From NCBI RefSeq assembly GCF_900110955.1, contig NZ_FOFR01000025.1, positions 1-64,000 on the forward strand: a stretch of DNA of 64,000 nucleotides. The letters run 5' to 3'. This document shows positions 8,861-16,042 of the stretch, one piece after another (the stretch's first letter is position 1; every line of letters starts with the position of its first letter). The DNA comes from Lentzea xinjiangensis. GTDB taxonomy: Bacteria; Actinomycetota; Actinomycetes; Mycobacteriales; Pseudonocardiaceae. The notes beneath the pieces were generated by a model that did no database searches, had not been told where the DNA came from, and was given only the letters and a program-made list of their open reading frames with translations. The translations under genes and the position numbers were made by a program.

Positions 8861-9768
8861 TCGAGGCCACGGACGTGAGCAAGAAGTTCGGCGACGTGCT
8901 CGCGCTCGACGGCGTGAGCGTCACCGCCAAGAAGGGCTCCGTCCTCGGCCTCCTCGGCCACAACGGCGCCGGCAAGACCACGCTGGTCAACATCCTCACC
9001 ACGATGCTGCCGCTGACCGGCGGCAGCGCGCGGGTCGCCGGGTTCGACGTCGTCAAGCAGGGCCACGACGTCCGCAGCCGCATCGGCCTCACCGGCCAGT
9101 TCGCCGCCGTCGACGAGCAGCTCAGCGGTCACGACAACCTCGTGCTGATCGCCCGCCTGCTCGGCGCCGGCGGCAAGCAGGCCCACCAGCGCGCGGACGA
9201 CCTGCTGGAGCAGTTCGACCTCACCGACGCCGCCAAGCGCAACGCCAAGACCTACTCCGGCGGCATGCGGCGCCGCCTCGACCTGGCGGCCTCGCTGGTC
9301 GGCAACCCCGAGGTGCTGTTCCTGGACGAGCCCACCACCGGTCTCGACCCGGCCAGCCGCCTCGCGATGTGGGAGATCGTCGAGAAGCTCGTCGCCGACG
9401 GCACGACCGTGCTGCTCACGACGCAGTACCTCGACGAGGCCGACCGGCTCGCCGACTCGATCACCGTGCTGTCCCACGGGAAGGTCGTCGCGTCCGGCAC
9501 GAGCGCCGAGCTCAAGGCGCAGGTCGGCCAGCGCACGGTCACCGTGACGCTCGACTCCGCGTCCGATGTGGACACCGCGCTGAAGGCGATCACCGCGGTC
9601 GGGCTGCACCCCGTCGCGGAAGGCCTCACGCTCACCACGCCCGTCGGCGCGTCACGTGACCTTGCGACCGTCGTGCGCGCGTTGGACGACAACGGCTTGG
9701 AGGCCCACGAGATCGGCCTCAAAGAGCCCACGCTGGACGACGTCTACCTCACTCTCGCCGCGAACTAG
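8845..9768 (+). CDS. DrrA-type ABC transporter ATP-binding protein
   Basis: A 307-residue cytoplasmic ATPase. Walker A GHNGAGKTT is at about 39-47, signature YSGGMRRRLDLA at about 137-148, Walker B with DEPTTGLDP at about 158-168, and the switch histidine is replaced by Gln in LLTTQYLDEAD, as is usual in DrrA-type exporters. A C-terminal extension after residue 215 matches the DrrA regulatory domain. ATG 8845 follows GGGGGGA and lies inside the end of the tetR gene, which couples translation. It energises the permease encoded 8 bp downstream, so the pair should export a lipophilic drug or metabolite. The substrate cannot be told from sequence. Confidence 0.93.
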   Translation: MSELMIEATDVSKKFGDVLALDGVSVTAKKGSVLGLLGHNGAGKTTLVNILTTMLPLTGGSARVAGFDVVKQGHDVRSRIGLTGQFAAVDEQLSGHDNLVLIARLLGAGGKQAHQRADDLLEQFDLTDAAKRNAKTYSGGMRRRLDLAASLVGNPEVLFLDEPTTGLDPASRLAMWEIVEKLVADGTTVLLTTQYLDEADRLADSITVLSHGKVVASGTSAELKAQVGQRTVTVTLDSASDVDTALKAITAVGLHPVAEGLTLTTPVGASRDLATVVRALDDNGLEAHEIGLKEPTLDDVYLTLAAN

Positions 9769-9776
9769 GGGGAATC

Positions 9777-10574
9777 ATGGCGACCTTGACCTGGCACGGC
9801 AGCAGCTACGCGACTCAAGTCCTCGTGCTGACCGGCCGTTCTCTGCGCGCGCTCCTGCGCACGCCCGCACTCGTCTTCTTCAGCATCCTGCAGCCGTTGA
9901 TCATGCTGACGCTGTTCAGCCAGATCTTCGGCAGCATCACGTCCACGGCGAACTTCCCGCCGGGTATGAGCTACATCAACTTCCTGTTGCCCGCGATCCT
10001 CGTGAACACCGCGATGCAGTCCTCTCTCGCGTCCGGTATCGGGCTCGTGCAGGACATGTCGAACGGTGTGCTCGCGCGGTTCCGTTCGCTGCCCATCAGG
10101 CCGAGCACCGTTCTGTTGGCCCGCAACCTGTCCGACGCTGTCCGCACCGGGTTCCAGCTCGTGCTGATGATCGCGTTCGGTCTGCTCGTGTTCGGGTTCC
10201 GGCCGGACGGCGGCATGCTCGGCACGCTCGCCGCGCTGGGCCTCGCGCTGATCGTGGGCTGGGCGCTGAGCTGGGTGTTCATCGCGATCGCCGCATGGGT
10301 GCGCAAGGCGGAGCTGATGCAGACCGTCGGCTTCCTGGCGATGTTCCCGCTGATGTTCGCGTCCAGCGCGTTCGTGCCGATCACCGGCCTGCCCGGCTGG
10401 CTGCAGGCGATCGCGAAGGTCAACCCGCTGACCTACGCGGTCGACGCCGCCCGCAGCCTGGCGCTCGCCCACCCGGTCACCGGCGTGCTCGGCGCGCTGG
10501 TCACGAGCGGCGTGATAGCGGCGATCGGCGCGTTCTTCGCGGTCCGCGGCTTCCGCCGGCCGCTGTCGGTGTAG
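9777..10574 (+). CDS. DrrB-type ABC-2 permease
   Basis: A 265-residue integral membrane protein with about six hydrophobic segments, including LVFFSILQPLIMLTLF, INFLLPAILVNTAMQ, and WALSWVFIAIAAW. The ABC-2/DrrB hallmark is present: a cytoplasmic stretch LARFRSLPIRPSTVLLAR between TM2 and TM3. It follows the ATPase by 8 bp with GGGGGAATC before the ATG, completing the tetR-ATPase-permease operon. It forms the membrane channel of the exporter. Ends 18 bp before the convergent CopD-CtaG gene. Confidence 0.92.
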   Translation: MATLTWHGSSYATQVLVLTGRSLRALLRTPALVFFSILQPLIMLTLFSQIFGSITSTANFPPGMSYINFLLPAILVNTAMQSSLASGIGLVQDMSNGVLARFRSLPIRPSTVLLARNLSDAVRTGFQLVLMIAFGLLVFGFRPDGGMLGTLAALGLALIVGWALSWVFIAIAAWVRKAELMQTVGFLAMFPLMFASSAFVPITGLPGWLQAIAKVNPLTYAVDAARSLALAHPVTGVLGALVTSGVIAAIGAFFAVRGFRRPLSV

Positions 10575-10592
10575 GACCGAGTCCTCGCGGCG

Positions 10593-12524
10593 TCAGCCCT
10601 TTTCGGAGATCTTCCGCAGCATCGCGTTGTAGGCCTCGAGGTCGGCGTCGCCATCGGCGTCGGCCTTGCGGTCCAACCGCTTCGCCTCACGGGTGTCCTG
10701 CCGCGCCCACTGCGCGAGCAGGGCCACCATGACCACCAGCAGCGGGATCTCCCCCGCCGCCCACGCGATGCCGCCGCCGAGCCGCTGGTCCTCCAGCAGG
10801 TTCTGCACCCACGGCAACGAGAGGCCGCGGTAGAACTGCTCGCCGATGACGTTCATGGAACTCATCAGCACGACACCGAAGAACGCGTGGAACGGGATCG
10901 ACGCGAACAAGAGCCCCAACCGGCCGAGCGGCGGCAGCTTGTTCGGTGACGGGTCAACGCCGATCACGGGCCAGTAGAAGACGTATCCGGCGAGGATGAA
11001 GTGGGCGTTCATCGCCAGGTGCGCCCAGTGGTACGGCAGCGCGGCCTCGAACAGTCCCGAGAAGTACAACGCGTAGAAGGACCCGACGAACAACGCCAGC
11101 GCCACAAAGGGGTTCGTCAGCAGACGCGCGACCGGTGAGTGCACGAAAGCCAGCACCCACTCACGCGGCCCCGGCACCTCTTTGCTGACCGGCAACGCGC
11201 GCAAAGCCAGCGTGACCGGTCCACCGAGGACGAGCAGGATCGGCGTCAACATGGACAGCACCATGTGCGCCTCCATGTGCACGCTGAACATCGCCGGCGA
11301 GTACCGGCCCATGCCCGACGACGTCGCGAAGAGCAGCGAGAAACACCCGCACAGCCACACGACCGTGCGCCCGACCGGCCACTTGTCGCCGCGCTTGACG
11401 AGCCTGCGCACGCCCAGCACGTACAGCAGCGCGAGGGCCAGCGCCGCCGTTCCGAAGATCAGGTCGAAGCGCCAGTCGAACAGGATGCGCGCCAGCGTCG
11501 GCGGCCCGGCGAGGTCGTAGCCGATGGCGATCTCCACCCGGCTGGGCAGCTCGGCACCGCCGCCGGGCGGAGGCGTGCGGGCCAGCGCCACGGCCAGGCC
11601 GATCGTGAACATCATCAGCAGGACCTCGAGGCCCGCGAGCTTGAGCAGCGCGTGCGGCTTCCCGTCCACCACCCCTTTCACGCCGCGTTCGCGCTGGAAG
11701 TAGCCGAACACGCCGAGCAGCAGCAGACAGGCCAGCTTGCCGAGCGTCAGCCAGCCGTAGGTGGACGTGACGAGGTCGGCGGGAGTGACGCGCACGAGCG
11801 CGTTCACCACACCCGAGACGGCCATGACGATCCAGCAGACCAGCGCGAGCTTCGAGAACCGCGTCGCGGCGAGGGGCAGGTGTGCGCCGCCACGCCTGCC
11901 GTGCGCGAGCAACGCGATCAGACCGCCCACCCACAGCACCGCGGCGACGAGGTGGAACAACAGGCTGTTCGTCGCCATGTCGTGCGAGCCGCCGGACGAC
12001 GAGTGGCCGGTGACCGCGACCGGCACCAGCGCGAAGATCGACCCGAACAGCAGGACCGTCGTCCATCCCCACGTCAGCACCAGACGGCAGGCCAGCGCGA
12101 GCAACGCCACGATGATCGCCGTCAGCAGCCACGCCTTCGACTGCTCCAGCAACATCGCCGTCGCGATCATCTGGCTGAACGTGAACGAGCTCACCGGCCG
12201 GTCGATCGCGGCCGCTGTGGTGAACGGCACAGACAGCAGGGCGCCGACCAGCCACACGAGCGCGAACCAGCCCGCGGTGCGCATGGCGGCGTAACCGTCC
12301 GCTGCGAGAGTGCCCGACTTCTGCGGTGGCACGAGGAACGCCGCCAGCAGCAACGAGCCGATGGTCACCACCGCGCCTGTCTCGGTGAGCACGCGCACGA
12401 CGAGCAGCCCTGCGGGAGGGTTGCCCGACAGCGCGCTCAGCGCGACGGCCGCGAGGGCCGCCACCGCGAAGCCGACGACGACGAGGGGCACCAAACCCGT
12501 TCTGGTGGAGCGTTCGATTGCCAC
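10593..12524 (-). CDS. CopD - CtaG(caa3) fusion membrane protein
   Basis: A 643-residue polytopic protein. The N-terminal half (about 1-310) has CopD copper-resistance features, including HLVAAVLWVGGLIALL and ALVCWIVMAVSGVVNAL. The C-terminal half (about 330-620) is the caa3-type CtaG domain with MFSVHMEAHMVLSMLTPILLVLGGPVTLALRAL and HW-rich helices. Such fusions are common in actinomycetes and deliver copper to cytochrome c oxidase or export it. The GTG at 12524 is chosen because TAGGCT lies exactly 7 nt upstream, the leaderless pattern. An upstream frame extends to 12797 but would run through the divergent lipoprotein promoter. The last residues are Lys/Asp-rich and cytoplasmic. Confidence 0.9.
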   Translation of the reverse strand: MAIERSTRTGLVPLVVVGFAVAALAAVALSALSGNPPAGLLVVRVLTETGAVVTIGSLLLAAFLVPPQKSGTLAADGYAAMRTAGWFALVWLVGALLSVPFTTAAAIDRPVSSFTFSQMIATAMLLEQSKAWLLTAIIVALLALACRLVLTWGWTTVLLFGSIFALVPVAVTGHSSSGGSHDMATNSLLFHLVAAVLWVGGLIALLAHGRRGGAHLPLAATRFSKLALVCWIVMAVSGVVNALVRVTPADLVTSTYGWLTLGKLACLLLLGVFGYFQRERGVKGVVDGKPHALLKLAGLEVLLMMFTIGLAVALARTPPPGGGAELPSRVEIAIGYDLAGPPTLARILFDWRFDLIFGTAALALALLYVLGVRRLVKRGDKWPVGRTVVWLCGCFSLLFATSSGMGRYSPAMFSVHMEAHMVLSMLTPILLVLGGPVTLALRALPVSKEVPGPREWVLAFVHSPVARLLTNPFVALALFVGSFYALYFSGLFEAALPYHWAHLAMNAHFILAGYVFYWPVIGVDPSPNKLPPLGRLGLLFASIPFHAFFGVVLMSSMNVIGEQFYRGLSLPWVQNLLEDQRLGGGIAWAAGEIPLLVVMVALLAQWARQDTREAKRLDRKADADGDADLEAYNAMLRKISEKG

Positions 12525-12558
12525 GTCCAGGAGCCTACGACCCTCTACTGTGCGCCGT
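12525..12558. promoter_or_regulatory. Compact divergent leaderless promoter pair
   Basis: Only 34 bp separate two divergent starts. Minus strand: TAGGCT, 7 nt, GTG (12524). Plus strand: TACTGT (12546-12551), 7 nt, GTG (12559). The two minus-10 boxes almost abut, so initiation on one strand should interfere with the other. Confidence 0.55.
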
Positions 12559-13077
12559 GTGAGCCGTTCTCTCCTCCTCCTTCTCGCTCTTCTCGCGGTG
12601 ACCGGTTGCTCGTACCGCGTCCAGGGCGAGCCGCTCGCGGCTCCGTTGCCGCCGCTGGCGATCGCGACGCCGCGCAAGACCGACGGCATCGACCCGTGCA
12701 AGCTCGTGACGGAGAAGGACCTGAAGCCGATCGGCACGCTGCAGTTCATGCCCGCACCACGCGGCGAAGTGCCGAACTCGTGCCTCTTCACGCTCAAGGA
12801 GAACGCGTTCGTGCTGGTGGCGGTCCCCTACCGGTCGTTCGACGAGTCGAGGAACGTCCAGCAGAAGGGCCGCGAAGTCCAGACCGCCAAGCACGCCACG
12901 TGGCTCAGCTGCGGTCAGCAGGAGAAGGACATGGTGTGCACGGCCACCATCGCCGTGACGCGCACCGAGTCGCTGATGGTCGCCATCGGCATGGGCGGCG
13001 GCGTCACGGAGACCAAGGCCCGTGAGGCGCTGGAACCCATCGGCCAGGAAGCGCTCAAACGGATGCCCGCTGCCTAG
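12559..13077 (+). CDS. DUF3558-like lipoprotein
   Basis: A 172-residue exported lipoprotein: a short Arg then poly-Leu signal ending in the lipobox LAVTGC, with the lipidated Cys at residue 17. The mature part contains IDPCKLVTEKDL, PNSCLFTL and a third and fourth Cys (LSCGQQEKDMVC), the DUF3558 pattern of paired cysteines after a DPC motif. It is probably anchored on the outer face of the membrane. The function of DUF3558 is unknown. GTG 12559 is preferred to 12550 because TACTGT-7 nt positions transcription there. It overlaps the convergent MFS gene by 23 bp. Confidence 0.82.
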   Translation: MSRSLLLLLALLAVTGCSYRVQGEPLAAPLPPLAIATPRKTDGIDPCKLVTEKDLKPIGTLQFMPAPRGEVPNSCLFTLKENAFVLVAVPYRSFDESRNVQQKGREVQTAKHATWLSCGQQEKDMVCTATIAVTRTESLMVAIGMGGGVTETKAREALEPIGQEALKRMPAA

Positions 13078-14218
13078 CGGCCCTCCTGGCCAGCCACGCC
13101 GCCGGGATGATCAGCGCGGTGACCAGCGCCACGAACCCGAGCGACACGACCAGTGAACTGACGTGCGCGAGTCCTCCCACGATCGGTGGACCCGCGAGGA
13201 ACCCCGTGTAGGCGATCGTCGTCACAAGTCCCAGCTCGCGTTCGCCACCGCTGCCGTCCGCGCGCTTGCCGGTTTCGCCGGCGAGGTCCATGACCACGGG
13301 GAACGAGAACGCGAGCCCCAGGCCGGCCAGCCCGAAACCGAGGTACCCGGCCGCCGGGAACGGCACCGCGACGGCGAGCGCCAGGCCCGCCGCGGCCAGA
13401 GCGCCACCCGTGGCGAGGAGGCGGTGCGGGCCGAGCGTGCGTTGAATCGGTTCGCCGAACCACCGCGCGAGAGCCATCGAGATGGAGAACCCTGCGTAGG
13501 CGTATGCACCTGCCGCGTCGCCCATTCCCCGTTCACGCACTATGAACAACGCTGACCAGTCTGCCGCCGCCCCTTCTGCAATGGCGCTGCACAGCGCGAC
13601 ACTCGCCAACAGCCAGAGAACCGGGCTCTTGAGCACGCTGCGGCGTTCGGTGACTTCTTCCCTGTGCCGCTCCCCTACTCCTCCGGGGATCTTCTTCGCG
13701 ATCAGCACCGTCACGACGATGCAGACCAACGCCGCCACGAGGAAGTGCCGCATGGGCGCCCAATGCGCCTGAGCTGCGGCGGCGCTGCCCAACGACCCGA
13801 TGAGACCGCCGAAGCTGAACCCGGCGTGGAACTGCGGCATCAACGCCCGTTGCAGATCACGGACGACGACGACCGCGGCGATGTTCATCGACACGTCCAT
13901 CGCGGCAATGCTCCCGCCCAGCGCGACCAGCGTCAGACCGAACTGCAACGGCGACTGCGACAACGCGAGCACGGGCAGAAGCGCCGGACTGAGGAGGGCA
14001 CTCGCTATCAGCACTCCACGCGATCCGTAGACCGCGCAGACCCGTGCCGCCAGCGGCGCCGTGGCGGCCAGACCGACGCTCGCCCCGAGCAACGCCAGGC
14101 CGAGGCTGCCCACCTCCGCGCCGATCTGCTCAGCCAGCGCGGGCACGCGTGCGGCCCAGGTGCCGAAGACAGCGCCGTTCAAGAGGAAGACGAGGAACGT
14201 GGCCAGGCGCGCAGACAT
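13055..14218 (-). CDS. MFS transporter (12-TM permease, fucose-permease-like)
   Basis: A 387-residue membrane protein with about twelve hydrophobic helices. N-terminal MSARLATFLVFLLNGAVFGTWAARVP and the Gly-rich helix GSLGLALLGASVGL match the MFS subgroup that includes YbjJ/fucose-permease-like carriers. ATG 14218 is chosen because GGGG lies a few nt upstream; ATG 14230 would add four residues. A CTGAAGCGCTTCAG palindrome immediately upstream, shared with the divergent LacI gene, indicates LacI control. This suggests that the substrate is a sugar or sugar derivative, which is an inference. Overlaps the lipoprotein gene tail to tail. Confidence 0.88.
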   Translation of the reverse strand: MSARLATFLVFLLNGAVFGTWAARVPALAEQIGAEVGSLGLALLGASVGLAATAPLAARVCAVYGSRGVLIASALLSPALLPVLALSQSPLQFGLTLVALGGSIAAMDVSMNIAAVVVVRDLQRALMPQFHAGFSFGGLIGSLGSAAAAQAHWAPMRHFLVAALVCIVVTVLIAKKIPGGVGERHREEVTERRSVLKSPVLWLLASVALCSAIAEGAAADWSALFIVRERGMGDAAGAYAYAGFSISMALARWFGEPIQRTLGPHRLLATGGALAAAGLALAVAVPFPAAGYLGFGLAGLGLAFSFPVVMDLAGETGKRADGSGGERELGLVTTIAYTGFLAGPPIVGGLAHVSSLVVSLGFVALVTALIIPAAWLARRAARQRASV

Positions 14219-14232
14219 GCGCCCCAGCATGA

Positions 14233-14246
14233 CTGAAGCGCTTCAG
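14233..14246. promoter_or_regulatory. LacI-family operator between MFS and lacI-type genes
   Basis: CTGAAGCGCTTCAG is a perfect 14-bp palindrome with the central CG typical of LacI/GalR operators. It sits 15 bp upstream of the MFS start and 46 bp upstream of the divergent LacI regulator start. Confidence 0.7.
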
Positions 14247-14291
14247 CCGCGCCAGCGAATTGGGTGCGATCCCTCGCCTACGATGCTGACC

Positions 14292-15371
14292 GTGGACTCC
14301 GACCGCCGACGCAGGCCGACGCTGGACACCGTCGCCGCCGCGGTGGGGGTCTCCCGGGCAACGGTGTCGAACGCGTACAACCGCCCCGACCAGCTCTCGT
14401 CCGCGCTGCGCGAACGCATCCTCGAAACGGCCCGCTCACTCGGCTACGCGGGCCCCGACCCGGTCGCCCGCTCCCTGGCCACCCGCACGTCCGCGGCCGT
14501 GGGCTTCATGCTGCCGCAGGGGCTGTCCGGCGCGTTCTCGGACCCGGCGCTGTCGATCGTGCTCGACGGCCTCGCCTCGACCGTCGACGGCCACGACCAC
14601 AGCCTGGTCCTGATGCCGGGCGACGCGAGCGGCGGCCCGCGCCCGTCGATCGTGACGCGCACGCAGGCAGACGTGATGGTCGCCTACTCGCTACCGGACT
14701 CGGCGCCCGCCCTGGACGCGGTGGCCGCGCGAGGACTGCCGCTCGTGGTGATCGACCAGCCGGTGCTGCCGGGCTCGGCGCGGGTCGAGGTGCAGGACCA
14801 CGTCGGCGCCTCCCTCGCCGCGGCGCACCTGCTGGAACTGGGACATTCCCGCTTCGGCGTGCTGACGTTCACGCTACACCCGGACGGAGCATCCGGCCCG
14901 GTGTCCGCGCAGCGCCGTTCGGACGTGCCGTTCCGCGTGAGCCGCGATCGGCTGGGCGGCTACCTCGACACTTTGGAAAAAGCCGGGGTCCGACCGGACA
15001 ATGTCCCGGTGTGGGAGGCGCGCGGCAGTGATCGCGAGCTCGGACGTCTCGGCGCGCGGTGGTTGCTGACCCGCACGCCACGCCCGAGCGCTGTGCTGTG
15101 CGCGTCGGACCAGCTTGCCTTCGGCGCCCTGCGAGCGGCGCGCGACCTGAACCTGACCGTCCCCCGGGATGTTTCCGTCGTCGGCTTCGACGATGTCCCC
15201 GAGGCGGCCTACAGCGACCCGCCGCTGACTACGGTCCGTCAACCCCTGGCCGACAAGGGCCGCCGCGCCGGCGAACTGGCGCTGGAACTCCTGGCCGGCG
15301 GCAGACCGCCCCGGCCGACGAGACTCGACGTTTCCCTCGTGGAGAGAGCCTCGACGGCCCCCCGGACGTGA
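14292..15371 (+). CDS. LacI-family transcriptional regulator
   Basis: A 359-residue repressor. The N-terminal LacI helix-turn-helix and hinge are clear: PTLDTVAAAVGVSRATVSNAYN at about 8-30, then ERILETARSLGYAGPDPVARSL. The periplasmic-binding-protein-like core follows, with the family signature VSVVGFDDVPEAAYSDPPLTTVRQP near residue 300. GTG 14292 is favoured over ATG 14283 because TACGAT (14279-14284) lies 7 nt before it and overlaps the ATG. It faces the MFS gene across a palindromic operator, so it probably represses both. The effector sugar is unknown. Confidence 0.9.
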   Translation: MDSDRRRRPTLDTVAAAVGVSRATVSNAYNRPDQLSSALRERILETARSLGYAGPDPVARSLATRTSAAVGFMLPQGLSGAFSDPALSIVLDGLASTVDGHDHSLVLMPGDASGGPRPSIVTRTQADVMVAYSLPDSAPALDAVAARGLPLVVIDQPVLPGSARVEVQDHVGASLAAAHLLELGHSRFGVLTFTLHPDGASGPVSAQRRSDVPFRVSRDRLGGYLDTLEKAGVRPDNVPVWEARGSDRELGRLGARWLLTRTPRPSAVLCASDQLAFGALRAARDLNLTVPRDVSVVGFDDVPEAAYSDPPLTTVRQPLADKGRRAGELALELLAGGRPPRPTRLDVSLVERASTAPRT

Positions 15372-15502
15372 TCCCCATCACGTTTAGACCGTTTTTATCA
15401 CCCATTTGGCCGTAGGGCGGAAACGGTCGATCGACTCCGGACGATGTGTCCGGTGGGGGGCACCGGTGGCCACGTGCTGTGGTCACCTTCGCACCCCCTC
15501 CA

Positions 15503-15575
15503 GCCTCTGTAGCTCAGTGGAGAGAGCGAGGGACTTCTAATCCCGAGGTCGCAGGTTCGAATCCTGCCAGGGGCG
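15503..15575 (+). tRNA. tRNA-Arg (anticodon UCU)
   Basis: Acceptor strands GCCTCTG and CAGGGGC pair fully (one G-U). The D-arm has TAGCTCAGTGGAGAGAGC. The anticodon loop CTTCTAA carries TCT, and the T-arm is GCAGGTTCGAATCCTGC. CCA is not encoded. The tRNA is followed 19 nt later by a strong hairpin terminator. Confidence 0.96.
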
Positions 15576-15593
15576 CTACACCGCAGGTGGCGA

Positions 15594-15631
15594 GCACGTG
15601 GGCCGATCTCTTCGGAGGTCGGCCCACGTGC
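15594..15631 (+). terminator. Terminator hairpin of tRNA-Arg
   Basis: GCACGTGGGCCGA (15594-15606) pairs perfectly over 13 bp with TCGGCCCACGTGC (15619-15631), with a 12-nt loop. It is followed by ttgtg rather than a true T-run, as is normal in high-GC actinomycetes. Confidence 0.8.
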
Positions 15632-16042
15632 TTGTGCAGTGGGTTCACTCAATCGGTCCAAATCTCCCGGTGGCGATGTTGTGGAGACTCGCGTGCGGGA
15701 CAGGTATGACTCGGTAGTTGCCCGGTGACAGGTCATGTTCGATACGGCCTGCTGATCGAATCCGAGGACAGAGGACTCCGCGCCGCGGCGACACCACTGT
15801 GTCGGATGGTGGCCGCAGCAGACGATCCTGTCGCAGCAGTGAAGCGGTGGAGTGCGCTGACCGGCCGGGACACCACGACACGAGCGGACGAGCAGGGCTG
15901 ACCGTCTCCCCGGCGTGAACGCGGCGGCCGGACCTGACCGTGGCCGAAGTTCCGCGTCGAGGTGGTCCCTGCCGGAGCCACTCGCGCCGATCGACCCGCT
16001 TGGCGGTCGATCACGTCCGGTGCGGTGACCGACGATGTCCAC
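15632..16042. other. Gene-free interval upstream of the NB-ARC gene
   Basis: About 400 bp between the tRNA terminator and the STAND gene. Frames here lack a start signal and give no recognisable protein. The one structured element is GATCGACC (15989-15996), 8-nt loop, GGTCGATC (16005-16012), a perfect 8-bp inverted repeat just before the start. It could be an operator or a leader hairpin. No direct repeat of the tRNA 3' end was noticed, so integration is not supported. Confidence 0.45.

Noticed and set aside
11139..13025. Plus-strand frame of about 630 codons
   Set aside because: Antisense of the CopD-CtaG gene with a His/Arg/Gln-rich nonsense product.
15446..15709. Plus-strand frame over tRNA-Arg
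   Set aside because: VAQWRERGTSNPEVAGSNPARG is the standard spurious translation of a tRNA in this frame.
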